From contig NC_133292.1 of the NCBI RefSeq assembly GCF_005239225.2, forward strand, positions 6,358,985 to 6,422,984: a stretch of DNA of 64,000 bases. The letters are read 5' to 3'. The DNA comes from Populus alba (taxonomy: Eukaryota > Streptophyta > Magnoliopsida > Malpighiales > Salicaceae). How positions within the stretch are numbered: the first letter of the stretch is position 1; each line of letters opens with the position of its first letter. The notes under the pieces are model-generated. The model was not told the origin of the DNA. It saw nothing but the letters and a program-made list of their open reading frames with translations, and ran no database searches. The translations under genes were made by a program, and so were the position numbers. Shown here piece by piece: positions 10,059 to 24,549 of this stretch.

Positions 10059-13047
10059 TCAAGCAAAAATATCCTCGGTGATAAATGACTGTTCGCCGCC
10101 ATTCACAAAATCTTCTGGGGGGTATTGAAGCTGCTCATAGTTTAACTGTCTAGAAGCTTCATACAAAGCGATGCCAACACTCACAGAGAGATTTAGGCAT
10201 CTAACATATGTTTCAACCATAGGTATCCTGATCATCCCACCACCAAACATTTTGCTTTTGCAGTCCAGCAAGGCTTCAGGCGGTAAGCCAGATGTTTCTG
10301 AGCCAAATACTAGATAATCGCCTTTCCTATAGGAGAATTCCTGCAAAAGGAGATACAAATCTGTAGATCATTTTAAACATTTATGGGACTGTCATAGATT
10401 TTGACACCAATGAGACGCATCAGTTATTCACTCATTGCAAATGAGATCTTTAAGAATAGCAAAATTGCTTAATGAGTCGTGACAAGAAAAAAAGACTTAC
10501 GGAATGAGTTGCTGTTCCTCTTTTAGTAAATGCCAGCAGACGTTTATCCCCTTCCTGCATGCATCAAGGGACAGTAATATGCTTAATCAAAGAAAGAAAA
10601 CATGTTTTCCAAAATACACCATCAGAAATGAGCAAAACCTGCTGCCTGAAATAGTCTTGAAACTCTGCCCAGGAGTCATGAACTTTCACAACCACGTATC
10701 TAAGATTGAGACTTGATAAAAGGAAACACATCCATATGAAGTTAATGCTAATAGAATTTGAATATTAAATGATCTTGCAGAATAATGCTTTTAAGAGATC
10801 TACGTTGTTTCTATCTCTAAAATCAGAAACAACTAAAAAAAGCTGGGTCTGGTGCAACGAACAAAAGTCAAGCTCTTACAGCAGTAAACACTATCAAATT
10901 ACCATTTTTTTTTTTGTTCTTCCATCTTCTTAAGGTTAAAGAAGAAGAAAGCATGCAGTTCCACAAGCAGCTCATTTAGTCAGAACCTTAGAAAGACAGA
11001 AACATATAAATCTTTAGTCCCATATCAAGGGATGTTGATGTGGCAGAACAACTACACTGACAAAATGTCTAGCTAAAAGATCCCTTGACGGAAGATGTGC
11101 AAGGATACGGCCAGTAATCTAGTCCAGCACGCTTTAGTTTTGCATCATCAACTTGGAATCCTAAGGGCTGAGAGAGAAAGAGGCATGTCAAATGAGCAAT
11201 AGGTGATAATCACAAAGTAAAAGATCAATTGTGAATTACTACCCCAACTAAGTGTAGGCCAACAGCCGTTGCCGCACATGTTCTTGCAATGCAACCTGTA
11301 TTTCCAGGAATCTGCCAAGGACAACAAAAATGAGGCTGCCTTGAGAAATTGAGGTTGTCTGCAACCCAAAAGAAACAGGAAAAGTATGTTTTAATTGCTA
11401 TTGAATTTGATGATACCAAAATACTTCTGACATTTGGAGATATTAATAACAGGGAAATGAATGATTAAAAAAAAAATAACTGGGAAAATATATTGAGCTC
11501 TCACGTGATGCACAGCCATTTAATTTACTCCATATATGAAAATCTACAGTCGTTAATATTCCTTCCATTTGTGAACACAAACGCACAAGAGTTACTTAGC
11601 AAGCAACAAAAGGTTACTTCTTGTCAACACTCAAACAGCATGAGCAAATTCCACAACAGTTTCAAATAAAGGGTACCATAGAGGCACTGTTCACAATGAA
11701 CAAGCAGAATGCAAACTATATAGTCCAACCGACCAACCCACAATTTCAAAAGTCAGGTTCAAACAATTGAAGCAACTCAATTTATGAGCAACAACAGATC
11801 GTTTTACATGAAACATCAAGTTGACCACAAATTACTAGGAACTTAAGGATTCTGCTCAACTTGTTTTGTGTTTTCTCTTCAACTAACAATGAGAGATAGG
11901 AACATCAGATTTCAGAACATTTATAGCAGATAATGCTTACAGACTACACAAAATATATCATATTCAATGGTTGATTTTGGACATATTGAGCAAGCAACAG
12001 CAAGAACATCACAAGCTGCACCCGGATGGTTTACAACCCCTAACTCCCAACCATATATTCTCATTGATTATCTTTTTAATTAAAGGGACTGTAGTAGGCA
12101 TGCACAGACAGGGCCGTATATGAATGGTTATTTAGTGTTATCAGTTTCAAACTAAATGGCTCTACAACTCTATGCTTTTACTCCATAAAGTACAAAAGAT
12201 AATGCTCTGGTGATCTTCTTTCTTTTGCTTGAAAGTGAGTCTATTTTTGCATGATTGTCTATAATCATTACTCTAGACTATTAATATTGCATCTTCACCA
12301 TCACAATTCTCTGGGATTTCAATAGTTACCGGAGGGGTCATCCCTCGTTGTATGGACCACTGTCATGTCCGAACCGAATAACATGAACAGCAACAATAAC
12401 AAAGATTGAACAATCTAAACTTGCCTCAATTTTAACTGCCCCAATGGCTTACACCCGACATGATATATTGGCAATCTAATTACACCTCAAACTAAAACAA
12501 TTACATATAATTCACATAAACACGCCCGAATTCCACTGGATTAACTTCGTCTTTAATAAAATCAATGAGTTGACTTAAACAATTAGATAATTAGGAGCCA
12601 AAATAACACAAACACTGCATTGAGCCAGCAACGATACTATATCTTGAATAAAAAAGGTGTGAAATTTAGATTATAGATAGTACCTGAGGAGAAACTAGTA
12701 CCACTTGAAGAAGCTTCTTATTGCGAGAGACTTCGTTAACTCCCTTACCCACTCCATCTGGCAAAGAATTCCCATTTCCTCTTCCAGCTACACCCACAAA
12801 ATTAAACAATAAGCACCCCCAAAACATTATATAAAAAAAAGTCATAAGCATATCGCGAAAGATAGTTAAAGAGGGTATTACATTGAGAGCAAATAAGAGA
12901 GTAGCGTTGAGACAGTGGAAGAGAAGGGTTGAGATGCTTCTTGAGTTGTGATAAGCAGAAAGGACGTAAAAGAGAGGCTCTTGAACGGAAGTTGAAAGGT
13001 AAAGGGGTTGTGATGTTTAAGGTTTTTAAGCTCCTACTTGTGTCCAT
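10059..13047 (-). CDS. TrmL-like SpoU (SPOUT) tRNA 2'-O-methyltransferase, organelle-targeted
   Basis: Seven exons: 13047-12882, 12787-12684, 11311-11243, 11167-11109, 10699-10639, 10554-10501, 10340-10059. All have GT...AG borders in phase, giving 264 residues. The first ~60 residues are Ser/Arg/Leu-rich and look like a chloroplast or mitochondrial transit peptide. The SPOUT fold follows: motif 1 'PQIPGNTGCIARTCAAT' (about 89-105), then 'PLGF' and 'KLKRAGLDYWP', motif 2 'VFGSETSGLPPE' (about 182-193), and motif 3 'IPM...CLNLSVSVGIALYEA' (about 210-238). This spacing is that of bacterial TrmL (YibK), which methylates the wobble nucleotide of tRNA-Leu with S-adenosylmethionine and contains a C-terminal knot. 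The usual Ser of 'SLNLS' is Cys here ('CLNLS'). The gene is divergent from the splicing-factor gene to its right. Confidence 0.9.
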
Positions 13048-15227
13048 GGGAACGGAATTCCCTCTGTGTTTTGTTGCAGTACTGGTGGGTTGTCTAGCTT
13101 CTTGCTTTCTTCTGCACTGCTTGGATGGAGCTGTAATGGAACTTGGGGATAGTAATGTTTGTTTTTATTTTATGTTGCTCCTCTAAATTGTTAAATTGGT
13201 AGTGTAAGCTCCTTGCTTGTTTTTGTTTTTTCATACAGAAAGAAGATTTTGTTCGTCTATTTAATTGATTTTTTTTAGTATACATCAGAACATGAAAAAA
13301 AAAAAAATTAAGTCATGGGAATTCTCTTCCAACATCATGGATTATAGTGTTGAAGAGGGATCTGGTAGTGATATATAAATGCGTGTGTGATTATTTATAA
13401 TTAGATCTCTTGAAAATAACAATCACCATTAAATCTGTATCAATTTATTTATCAGCATAGTTAGATATTAAAAAACATTTTTCCATATCACATGTTATTA
13501 TAAGAAATTTTAATGTTTTTTCTTGCAAAGAAAAAAAAAAGAGTTTGTTTGTTTGTTTAAATAATATGCATTTATATTAATAAGCATAGAGAGTCTATTA
13601 TATAAACACAAGTTTTCAGCCATGGTCCTATAATTTTTAGCAATATAATACAATATTAGAATAAATATCTTTATTGGAAGAATTTTTTTTTAAAATATTA
13701 AGTGTTCGGGTTAGTTTGTACGCATACATTGATCAATCCCCATAAATCTTAAAGTTAATGACCATTTAAGCTTTCAGTGGTCATCAATATTAACAATCAT
13801 AGGAAGAGTAAATTTCTTAGTCTCAAATTTTTATTACTATTTACTAGATGATTGAATTTTTTTTTTAATTTTAATTATATACTATACAAGTGAATAGAAA
13901 TTATAAAAGTACATGCATGAATAAAGATTTTATAAATCTTTATTTTAATAAATCAACATAGTATTTAATACATGTTATAATATTAATATTATATTTAAAA
14001 TATAATTATCATTCAAAGTTGTTGATTTTTTTATCCAACAATATATTTTTATAAATGTTATTAAATACTTTTCAACATTTCTTTTTTACATAAATTTTAT
14101 TAAATGCACTTTCCATTCTCATCACGCAAAACCAGTAAAGTGGCAATATGGTCTTTTTCTTGTTTTCTCCTTACATCCAGGGTCTAAAGTAAATGAAGTA
14201 ACGCTACCATAATACATATTTTCTCAAACGCCAAGGACAATAATGTCAATTTACCCAACCATATACAGCAAAGCAAATCCTCTCGCTCATGCGTCTCAAG
14301 TCAGCCTCTCTCTCCTTCCCTTTCCCCAATTTAGAAGGAAAAAAACCTTTCTTTCTTCTTCTCTATCCAGCCCAAAAAATCATCACGATCAATGCTTAAA
14401 TAACTTTCACACATTGACATCAACGCTTCTGATAAATCATTAAGGTATCTATACAAAAGTTTCAAATCTCGTCGAATTTTGATTTTGTGGATTTAAAGCT
14501 TATTGATTATTGTTTGGCAGATTTGAGTTTTAGTGTTTTAGATTATCTGTTTAAATTACTTATTTTTGCGGATCTAAAAAAATTTGGAATTCTTTGGCTC
14601 ATATATTTTCTGTGCTTTGAATTGAATTGATTTAATGTCAGTTGATTAGAGTTAGGGATTGATTATAGTCGTGAGACGATTGGGAAATTTCGTTTCTATA
14701 TCAATTATAGAATTTCTCAAGTATTTGGGTTCTTCCATGATTTAGAGTTTTATTATTTTCCTGAAAACCTTTAAAGGAGTGATTTTATAATTTGAAAGCT
14801 AAACTTTTTTTTTTTTTTTTTTTAAGTTTTTATAGGGGCTGAAACGAATTTGAGTGCTAAAAATGGGATTTGGGCTACAAGCGGTTAGGGTTGAGGGGTT
14901 CGGTAGCTATGGAGTAATTGGGCAGGTTTGGTCTAGTTAGTGTGGATTATTAATTTATTATAGGCAGGTTTGGATGGTCGATAATTACCGGTCTTATTTG
15001 AGATGCAGAAGATATAATTCTTCTGGTAAAGGATTTGGGTGGATTATTGATAATGTAGTTGTTCATGTTCCTTTTTGTTTACTATCGTTGTTATATTAAA
15101 AAATGCATGACTCGAAGTCGTAAAGATCAGACCTAAAGGTCTCTACGTATGTCTAAATTGCTTGAAAGCTTACTTGTCAGACAGTAACTTCCTGTAAACA
15201 ACCTGAGGATATTTGGCTCTTTAGCAA
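13048..15227. other. Divergent promoter region plus 5' leader of the SURP/G-patch gene
   Basis: 13048-14200 is AT-rich with no gene. From about 14240 the DNA becomes CT-rich (14303-14350), typical of a plant 5' leader. The leader exon probably ends at 14444 (taag|gtatct) and a 5'-UTR intron runs to the acceptor 'tttag' at 15224, three bases before the ATG. A T-run near 14805-14823 and an AT-rich intron body support the intron. Transcription start not determined. Confidence 0.45.
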
Positions 15228-18200
15228 ATGGACAAAGGAGCACCATCTAGTCTGTTTGTTAATGATGGTTCATTTATGGAGAAGTTTAAACAACTTCAGC
15301 AAGGGAATGAAAAGGAACAGGAAAAGGATAAGGGTGCTGCAGAAAAGGATTCTAAACCCAAAACAATTGTTTCAGGGACTGTGACGCCTAAACCTTCTTT
15401 TGGTAAAGTAACTATGCAGTTTAAGACTAATGATGCATCGAAGACATCCCAGACTGCTTCCAGTGGCAAACTTGCTTTCAGCTTGAAACAGAAGTCAAAG
15501 CTTGTGGCACCTGCAGTTAAGTTGGGTGAAGATGACGAGGATGAAGATGAAGCAGATGCTGTAAATACTTCAGGTGGTGTGTCTGCAAAGAGGCAGAAGT
15601 TGGGTCAACTGGATGCATCTGAACAATCATTGAAACGATTGGCTGTTGGTAATTACTACTAATATAGATATTCTCTGAGCTGGTTGAGTTGCAATGAAAG
15701 ATTCTTGTGATTTATTTGGTGTTTTAACTTCTTGATTGATAGATGATACTTGAGAAGATATTTATCATTTATGAATGCGGCTTTACATTCTGACAAGATG
15801 TCTGCTGCTGTAGTGTCAGATATGACCTTAGTTATCACACTTGCACACATAGCTGCTAGAATGCTTCTGCTTATACCTATTTCTTGCTAGATTTTCTTAC
15901 TCTATTCTCTATTGGCTTTTGATTTTTATGGTTTGAATTTATATTAAGGTATTCATGTATGTCACAAGTCTATGTTTCCTTTGATCTACTCACTTGCAAA
16001 ACAGATGACTAGAGTTAAAGTTTTTGTAAAATGATTTTTTTTCTCACCCCTTTCTTCACACACAGTTGGACTGTCAGTAGTTGTCAATCTTCATTATTTC
16101 CTACGGTCTTCATGTTTTTAAAGCCTTACATGGACGCATCTCTTTCAAAAAGGAGTCTTTAGCTGTGAAACCATCATCTGGGTAATGCCTACTCTGATCT
16201 TGACCAGCATATGAGGAGAACAAATCGTTCTTGAATGTTTCTTGTCTCATGAATGCAGCTTATATCTTAAGTGCCAATCAACATTGGTGGAAAGAGATGT
16301 TCAATGAAAGATTTGCCATATGTGGCACGCCTGCTACAAGAGTAATTTGCATTCCCTTGTTCATGCTCTTGGTATTAATCAGTTTTATAAGTGATGTGCA
16401 GCACCACCTCCCCCAAGTGATCCCACAGTGAAGAATGTTGCAGACAAACTAGCAAGTTTCGTTGCTAAACATGGAAGGCAATTTGAGAATGTTACACGCC
16501 AAAAGAATCCTGGAGATACACCTTTCAAGTGAGTCATGAGTAACACTGGTCTCATTACACATTGTTTTTCCTTTTAATTCTGATAGCATCCTTTTCCTTT
16601 GCTTCAAGTTGTGCATTGGAGACTTAAATGTTTTATTTATAAGTGGTGCTTGTGTTATCTGCAGATTTTTATTCGATGAGAATTGCACAGACTTCAAGTA
16701 TTATCAGTATAGGCTCGCTGAAGAAGAAAAGGCTCTTTCACAGAACAGGGATTCTCATATCTCTTCTAGTGGTCAGTCCTTTGATTGCTATCCTTGTAGC
16801 GGTTATATTTATTGTCTGGGAGCTAAGACTGTCTAAAGCTTCCCTGGTTGCATTTTGTTTCTTGCCCTCATGTCTAGTAACAAAGTTCACACTTGAAGAT
16901 GTTGACATGATGTCCCATCTTAAGACTGCATTTATCTGATCTTATGACGGATAAAAATGCTCGACATGTTAAAGTAGTAATGTAATGTGACTTTAGAAGA
17001 AGAATCTTCATTTCTTTGTTTGTATTGTTGGGAGTCTCTGTTTGTGCTGCTTTGTTTAATTTTCCTTCAAATTTTGTTGATATTAGAGTGAAATTTTCAT
17101 GCCAAGCACACTTTGTCTGCATAGGTGGTACAAGTACTTTGGCATCTAAATCCACAGGTAGCTCTCGAAGGTCACAGCAGCAGCAATCAAATTACCAAAT
17201 TCCCGCTTCAGCTTTATACGAAGCTGCTGAAGAGCCTAAGAGTTCATTGTCAACATCTTCAGGAAGAGCTGGTAATAGCACATTATCAGTATACAATGGA
17301 TGTATTTGGAAGTTTATTTCTATTTTTAACCCACGGGAAAAACAAATCTGCTCTTTAAGTTCTTTTAAAAACAGAAGCTGCTTGAGCACTCTGGAGATGT
17401 TCGCACTTGATGAAAGTCAACTGAATGGAGTCTGTAGATTGTATCGAATTAGATCCTTTGAATGTTAGATCACCCAATTCTGTACCTAGGCAAACCTTTC
17501 AGACTCGGGTTCATTCAAATCCATCAATCTCTCTCTACACCAGAATGTCTACCAAACAGACTTCATTTCACGGCTCTTTTATTGAATTTGTTTGCATAAT
17601 GTTGAAAGCCAATTAATGCTGGATTAGTCACCCTGTTCCAAAGTCATGGGTCAATGTTTAAAGAATATATGTATTGGTTATATTCTACAATGATTTCCAT
17701 TTAGAATCAGATCAAAATGATTGTCTAGAAATTGTTGTAGCCTCGAATGATTTTTAGCAGTTGCCTTTTTTGATCATGTCATTGTTGCGTAGAGGTATTG
17801 GTGGCTGTTTGGTACATCACTGCTTTCTCGCGTGTGAACAGATGAATTGTCTGCATGTTAAGTCCCACATTATGTCAGGAAACACACCGATTATGTGATT
17901 TTATGTATAACTGTATCCATCTGTTGGGTGTTGCATTTACTTTTTATTCATATTGCAGGTGAATCTAGTGCACCAGCAGGTACAGATCCTATAGAAATGA
18001 TGGAGTTCTACATGAAGAAAGCTGCTCAGGAAGAGAGGAGGAGACAGCCTAAACAGTCTAAGGATGAGATGCCCCCTCCTGCTTCTCTTCAAGGTATATG
18101 CTTTATGTGCAGAACAATTGTGGTCTCCAAATGCTTTCTTCATATAATGGTCTTATTTTGAAATTTTGGTGGCACAGCAGCTTCTTCCATAAAAGGTCAT

Positions 18201-19734
18201 CACATGGGTGATTACATCCCACCAGAAGAGCTTGAGAAATTCTTGGCTACTTGTAATGATGTAGCTGCAACAAAAGCTGCTAAAGAGGCTGCAGAAAGGG
18301 CTAGAATCCAGGCGGATAATGTTGGCCATAAACTCTTGTCCAAAATGGGTTGGAAAGAAGGTTCTGAGTCTTGTCCCCCCCTCTCTCACACACATGTGCA
18401 CACATGAAATTCTGATTTTCTCTGAAGTTATAAATCATGAATCAAATAATTCTGTCTTGATGGGATATTCAACTATGTGATTGCTGTGAATGGCAGGATT
18501 TGAATTGTTTTCCCTGCTAGAGAATGAATAAATTATTCTTAGCATGTTTCTTCTAGTTCGTTTGGCCTGCATTAGTTTATTTAGCTGTGCCTGATTTGTA
18601 TCATGTGCTGTACCGATAGCAGTTAATATTACTTTATTAGTAAAACTGTAATTGCTCTTACAGCTACATTTTGCATAATGAGTTAGTTTGGAAATCGGAT
18701 CAAAGTGTGCTCATGAGTTACTGATAGCAGTTCAGGGAATTTATCAATAGCATTTTGCATTACCTTTCTTGAAAATTGAGATGGGGTTCTAATTAGTTGC
18801 TTGAGGGGCTGTTGATGGAACCCTTGATAGGGAGTGTAGAGAACCTGAGATCTGATGTGAACAATCAGTCAAAGGAATAAAATTAGAGCCTTTACTATTC
18901 TATTAATAAAGTGTACTTACTCTACAGCTTACCTTTTTCATGATGGTCAGCAAGGACATGTGAACAAAGTGTGGTCATGAATACTATTTTTTTCTTGAAT
19001 CAAAACATGAACTAAAGAATTTTGTTGATTTGATCATTATTCACCGAAGGACTAGAAAGCGGGACCACAATGGATCTGCTTGAACATCCTTATAATAACC
19101 ATAAGTGGTGGAATACTTAGATTTAGATGCATGATATGCATACTATTCCAGTGCGTTTCTCCTTCTCAAACAGAGCATGAGATTAGAGTTGGAATCATTT
19201 GTGGTTTTGTTGAATTCCTCATTTGCAGCCTGACTTGGAATGTGTGTTATACTTGAGCAGATTGTAATTATTTCTGAGAACGTAGTTGGACTTCTCTATT
19301 CGCTCTATTTGTTTAATAATTTGTTTTTGCTTTGTAATGTGGAGTAGAAGCCTGATAATATTGTGGGTGGCTTTCAGGTGAGGGTCTGGGGAGCTCCAGA
19401 AGTGGTATTTCAAATCCGATCATGGCTGGCAATGTAAAGAAGGATCACTTGGGTGTTGGTGCTCACAACCCTGGGGAGGTGTCTCCTGATGATGATATAT
19501 ACGAGCAGTATAAGAAGCGAATGATGCTTGGTTACCGTCACAGGCCAAACCCTCTGGTATCATCCCTTGCTTCTCTTGTCCTTTCCTTCATGTATTTGAT
19601 ATTGGTTATTAGTTTAATAAACTGTCCACCGTATCCTCCGTAGAATTGCAAGTTCAATTATTACAAGGCTAGCCTTGTTCTGATGGTCTACCATTTCATC
19701 TTGACAGAACAACCCTCGAAAAGCGTACTACTGA
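15228..19734 (+). CDS. SURP and G-patch domain splicing factor (SUGP1-like)
   Basis: Eight coding exons: 15228-15648, 16402-16528, 16665-16771, 17125-17271, 17959-18093, 18181-18360, 19378-19556, 19708-19734. They join in phase to 440 residues ending '...NNPRKAYY'. Order of parts: an acidic/Lys-rich disordered N-terminus with an Asp-Glu run near 105-112; a SURP (SWAP) module about 145-200, with 'FVAKHGRQFENVTRQ' and 'FLFDENCTDFKYYQYRL'; a Ser/Gln linker; 'PIEMMEFYMKKAAQEERRR'; then a G-patch about 355-400 ('GHKLLSKMGWKEGEGLG'). SUGP1-type proteins sit in the spliceosome near the branch site and recruit a DEAH helicase through the G-patch. Nuclear location is expected. Several introns break codons after the first base of Gly or Ala, giving a uniform phase pattern. 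All parts look intact. Confidence 0.92.
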
Positions 19735-21129
19735 TCAATATTCATCGAGCTGTTTGTTTGTGGACTTTGTCTTCAAGAAATAAACAGAGGTCGTCGAAAC
19801 TGCTTATTATGCTGAAGAAGAGTATTGGATTGTCCCCAGACTGAATGCAACTTGTCTAGAGTTTGCTATTTGTGAAATCAGTTTTCAATGATATATTACT
19901 TTTTTCTTTTCTTTTTTCTGCTTTCGTTAGTATTGGGAAGGAAACGATCTGCATTCATTTTAGTTTGCTATTTTTCTTGTTAATCCTCTTACTATTTCGC
20001 TCTACGTGCACAAAATAAATTAAGTTACAGAAGAATCTAGACTGGTATGGACTGTGACCTGAGGGACAGAATGGTAGATTGATTGGAGTTCTTTGGGAAT
20101 ATAACATAGTAAATTAAAAAATAAAAACTGATAAAACTGATAAAATAACACAGGAAAATATCAATTTTGAAAGTCGTAGATGATTTTTGTTATTTACGAG
20201 TTGCAATTGTCTTTTACACTCTCAAATTGACAATAAAGAGAGGAGAGAGAAGAAAAGAAAAATAAAGAAAGTATTGAAACTTCAATGATAATATAATCTG
20301 TTAAAAATATCTGGATGAGATAAATTATCTATTTGAATAAAATAAATTCAATGATATCATCAACAACAATTGAAGTGGGTTATATGAGTGGTTTGAAGGT
20401 AAATGAGTTTTGTTATTTTTAGTTTATTTATTGTTTGTGATTTATTTTGGTGTTGTTGAATTTTTTTTATTGAGATATTTTTAATGATACTGATGGTGTT
20501 ATCATTAAAATATCGTAGTAATTTTGGATTATTTTATTTTATTTTTATTTTTCTCTTTCTTTATTTTTCTCTTTCTTCTATCTCCATAAAAATTAAAAGA
20601 GAAGAGATAATGAATAATATTAAAGATACATTGAAATTTGATGACAACACTATTAGTATTATTAAAAAAAAATCTTGATAAAAATGAATTCAATAATAAA
20701 AAAAAAATAATGAGAAAATGAGGGCCTTACAAGCTGTTTAAAAATATTAGGATTTATTTGTTTTTAAACAATTTATATGACTTATTTTATTTAATATTTA
20801 TGATTTTTTTTTTGTTATCAAATTTATCTTATGGAATCGCTTTTAATAATATTAATTATGTTATCATAGTAATTTTGGTACGTCTCTTTCTTTCGTTTTT
20901 CTGCCCTCTTTAATCTCTTTATTGAATCGTATCCAATAACTTTATAATTTGATAGTGGCCTATGATATTTACTGCTGACTACGTGATATTTTTCTAGATA
21001 TTTTTTGCATTTGATATTTTATCATTTTTCTCACCATGATTGAATCCCAAAGAACTCAGATTGATTGTCGTGTCGTCAAGTCGTCCATCCATCAAGAACT
21101 TCAATAAAGCACTGCCCTCGGGTATATAT

Positions 21130-21420
21130 TTTTTTTCTTCGCTGGGTAAGTTGAACCTTGGATCTAGGCCCGGACCCCTGGGTAGGTGGGCCTGAAAGTA
21201 AGGCTGTCTCATTTTCCGCCGTGTGTTCGATAGTGTTGGCTACTTCTAGTTGGAGGCTCGGAGCAAAGGACTCTAGGTACCTTGCGCTATAACCGTGGGG
21301 GCCACCGTGTTCAGGGCCACATCCACTGTACCGAGCTCGGAATAGCCATCAGCCATGCCCTTTTTCTTTGAGAATGGAGGCATCCGTATTTCATTTCAAA
21401 TTACCGATCATGGCAACCAA
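21130..21420. other. GC-richer block, possibly organelle-derived
   Basis: Composition differs sharply from the AT-rich flanks and the text is non-repetitive, with words such as 'ccgggacccctggg'-like and 'ccgtgggggccaccg'. No gene could be read. It resembles inserted organelle DNA in style, but I cannot name a source gene. Confidence 0.25.
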
Positions 21421-22469
21421 AAGTTAGGGCAATATGCGAAATCCAAGCAGTGAATCCTTATCGGCACATGTATACATGACAAGAATCTTAGAACAAATGC
21501 CATTATTTGGAATATTATATTACATATTTTTAAGATCCTTAAAAAGTGTAATAATACAGGTCAAGTTGCTTCTCAAATTAAGATTCATACCAGAGCACCC
21601 AGGGTTCTTGCAAAACTCCTCTCTTCGAGGCAGGAACTTATTCTTCAGAGTTCCTTAAAAAGCTTAATCTTGGAGTGTATAACCAACAATCGAAGCGAAA
21701 ATACTCTAACGTGTCTCTGTTTCCCTCCACAGAACAAACAGCTGCCACCTTTTTTCCTTTTTGTTTTTTTGGTTTTTGCCATTTAACTTGAAAAGCTTGT
21801 TCCTTTCTCTTCATGCTCTTCCAATTATACTAGCATATTCCTTGAAGCTATTTACCAGTGAAAATCCTCACTTAAACCACAGAACAAGCTATTCTTTTCT
21901 TTCTTTGATACACAGAGCTGTTTTCTTTTTTACTAGAACTCTATAGAAGCAAAACGATTTTATTTTGTTAATTAAAATGGCCAATTCTTCATGGACAAAC
22001 AGTGTACCGAAGGACAGTTAAGAACGAATCATAGGTTCGGATATTCCGGTCTGGGCGCATATCAGTATACCTAGATCGTAGTTGCTGCAGATTTTAGAGG
22101 CATTATGGTTGGATTCTTTCACATTCTAAAGAATATTATGGTTTTTCTTTTTTATTTTCTTACAGTAAATATTAACTGATAACTTCACAACCATCGGTCA
22201 TTCACTTTTAAAGACTCGGATTAAAAGAACGCATGAACACAAAAGGCACCATGCATTAAGCCATACAGACCATATGTACAATCCAAACTGAAGCAACCAC
22301 CAACTAAGAGGTGGATTGGGTTGATACATGTCCAGATTTTCCCGAATAAATTACTCCACAACCTTTTGTTTGGGGCAAATCACACAATAAAGTAGGGTTT
22401 GCTTTTTATCCCATTTTACAGTTGTGGATTATTAATTATATCATACTGGACTTCGCCCACCGGATCTTC

Positions 22470-22473
<4 letters not shown>

Positions 22474-22521
<48 letters not shown>
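22474..22521. repeat. (TA)n microsatellite
   Basis: About 24 perfect TA units. A Tyr-Ile repeat frame seen across it is an artefact. Confidence 0.9.
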
Positions 22522-22527
<6 letters not shown>

Positions 22528-23454
22528 TTTTAATTCCATGCTACCGGGAGTTGCCCCTCTTTCCACCAGCTAGAGCACAGCTAGCTGATAATAAACAAAG
22601 GCTCCTAAGATAAGGAGTTGCCCTTTTATCACCTTATGGTGTGTCCAAATTAATTAGCGGGCTTAAAATGTGCTTATCTAGTACCAAAAGGAGAAGAAAA
22701 TAAAAGGTTCTTGCACAATAGAAGAATAAAAGAACAATAGTGAAAGGATTTTTCTTCCTTCTTTCTAAAATATATATTATTCTTTACTTCCATCTAAATC
22801 GTATATTCGTCCCTGATGCTTTGGCATTTGAGAACAAAGTATTTATTTGATTCCACACACACACACACGATATATATATATATATATAGAAAGATTCCAA
22901 TTTACAAGATCGTACCTTTTTTTTATCAAGAACAGCTACCCCGTCTGATAAGAAGGGATGGATAGATGAAAGTGCATTTCTGTGGTGCTCCAATCAGTGC
23001 CCCCCAAAATGCCAGTTTTAGGTCAGTGTTGGTGAGAACTGAGAACCACAAGCTTCCAAACGTTTTATGAGGCTCATTTCGCCATTTCGGGTCTTTGGTT
23101 GGTGGGAGTGATATACGATTTAGCTTTGAAAAGGAAAGGGATATCTATAAACTGCACAAAATTAATCAATTATAGATCAGACCGGTTCCATGATGGGTTT
23201 TCCATGAAAATCATCAGTGAAACTAGGAAGATTGCTGAGTCACGTGCTTCTCAAGTAGCTAGGTTTATTTCCTATTAGAATTTACAGCAAGACAGCGACA
23301 AAGAAATTTCCCAGATAATTACAAAAAAACGAAATTAGGATCGATGAATTGAAAACCAAGGCAAGTTCTTAGTTAATCATTTTCAGCAGCGCTACGCTAA
23401 CCTGTTTTGGAAGATGGTTGCAAATTATAATGATTTTGTTGAAGAGAAATTACA

Positions 23455-23690
23455 GTAACAAGAAAGGTTAGGTTATAACACGCCGAAGCCGACATGACGA
23501 GGCCAAGCGGGGTAGGGACCAAGGAATAGAGAAGAGATGCTCAGCCTTGACGGTCATACTGGATCGTCAGCTCCTCCGCTCGAAGGGAATAGTTCTTTAT
23601 AAGTGAAAGCATCGGAATGGCCAAATTCTTCCTGTCTTCTATCCACTGGAACAGTCTCTTTTCCCTTTCAGAAGGGAACATTTACCAGTT
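23455..23690. other. Second GC-richer block, possibly organelle-derived
   Basis: A 230-bp stretch beginning near 'ggttaggttataacacgcc' with balanced composition and no simple repeats, set in AT-rich DNA. No coding frame or tRNA could be recognised. Confidence 0.25.
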
Positions 23691-24549
23691 GCTTGTAATA
23701 TCTTCTTTATTATGTATATTTTAAAATACATGCAAGTTTAATTAACTAGAAAAAAATCAAATATTGAAACGACCTTTCTTTAATTCGACTACCCCGTGAA
23801 GTTATTAAAAAAATTATTTAATTTTCATGCCTTTTTCTATTTGAACATCCATTTTGACAATATTTATCTTTCTTTAACCTTGTTTTTTTAGTGTTTTTAT
23901 CATTTTCAGCAGCAGTGACCATTTATTCCATTTGACTTGGTTGAGATGGTCGAAGGCCTGTCCACCCCAGGAGGATAAACCTTGTCGACACGAGGCTGGA
24001 CTTCTTACAAGTCAACTAATATCTCTATAAAGCAACTGAAATAGGGCGCCGTAGCCGAGGAATTTGATTACAATCTACTTAAATTCATCAAATAATATCT
24101 GATTTCTTACATTGCTCGCAGCCTTCCTGTAGCCATGTGTGAATTTGAAGCGGTGAGCACAGCTACCCTGGCTTTGGTCAATATTGCCAGTCATTGAAAG
24201 GCTATAATAAGATCATAAAACACAATCCAGCTCAGTACATGATGATTATTATTGGATAAAACAATTAGGGTTTTCTTAATTTCTTGACAAAGATGAAAGA
24301 AAGAGACTCTGTTCTTGTCTTTATTCCCGAATCTCTGATGCTTTCACCGAAAGGGTTTTTTATTTATTTAAAAATGACTTGGCTCCGATGGTTCAACTCC
24401 TGGGAAGAGTCAATATTTACACGCAGTATGTTCACATTGAAGGAAATTGATATTTAATGCCTTCGGAGTCCCTGCAATTTAAACTACTATGTAGAAAAAT
24501 CCCATAAACCACGTGCGAAGACAGTTTTGCATGGATTATTTTTTATGTT

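Noticed and set aside
22422..22613. Frame with a Tyr-Ile repeat
   Set aside because: Translation of a (TA)n microsatellite.
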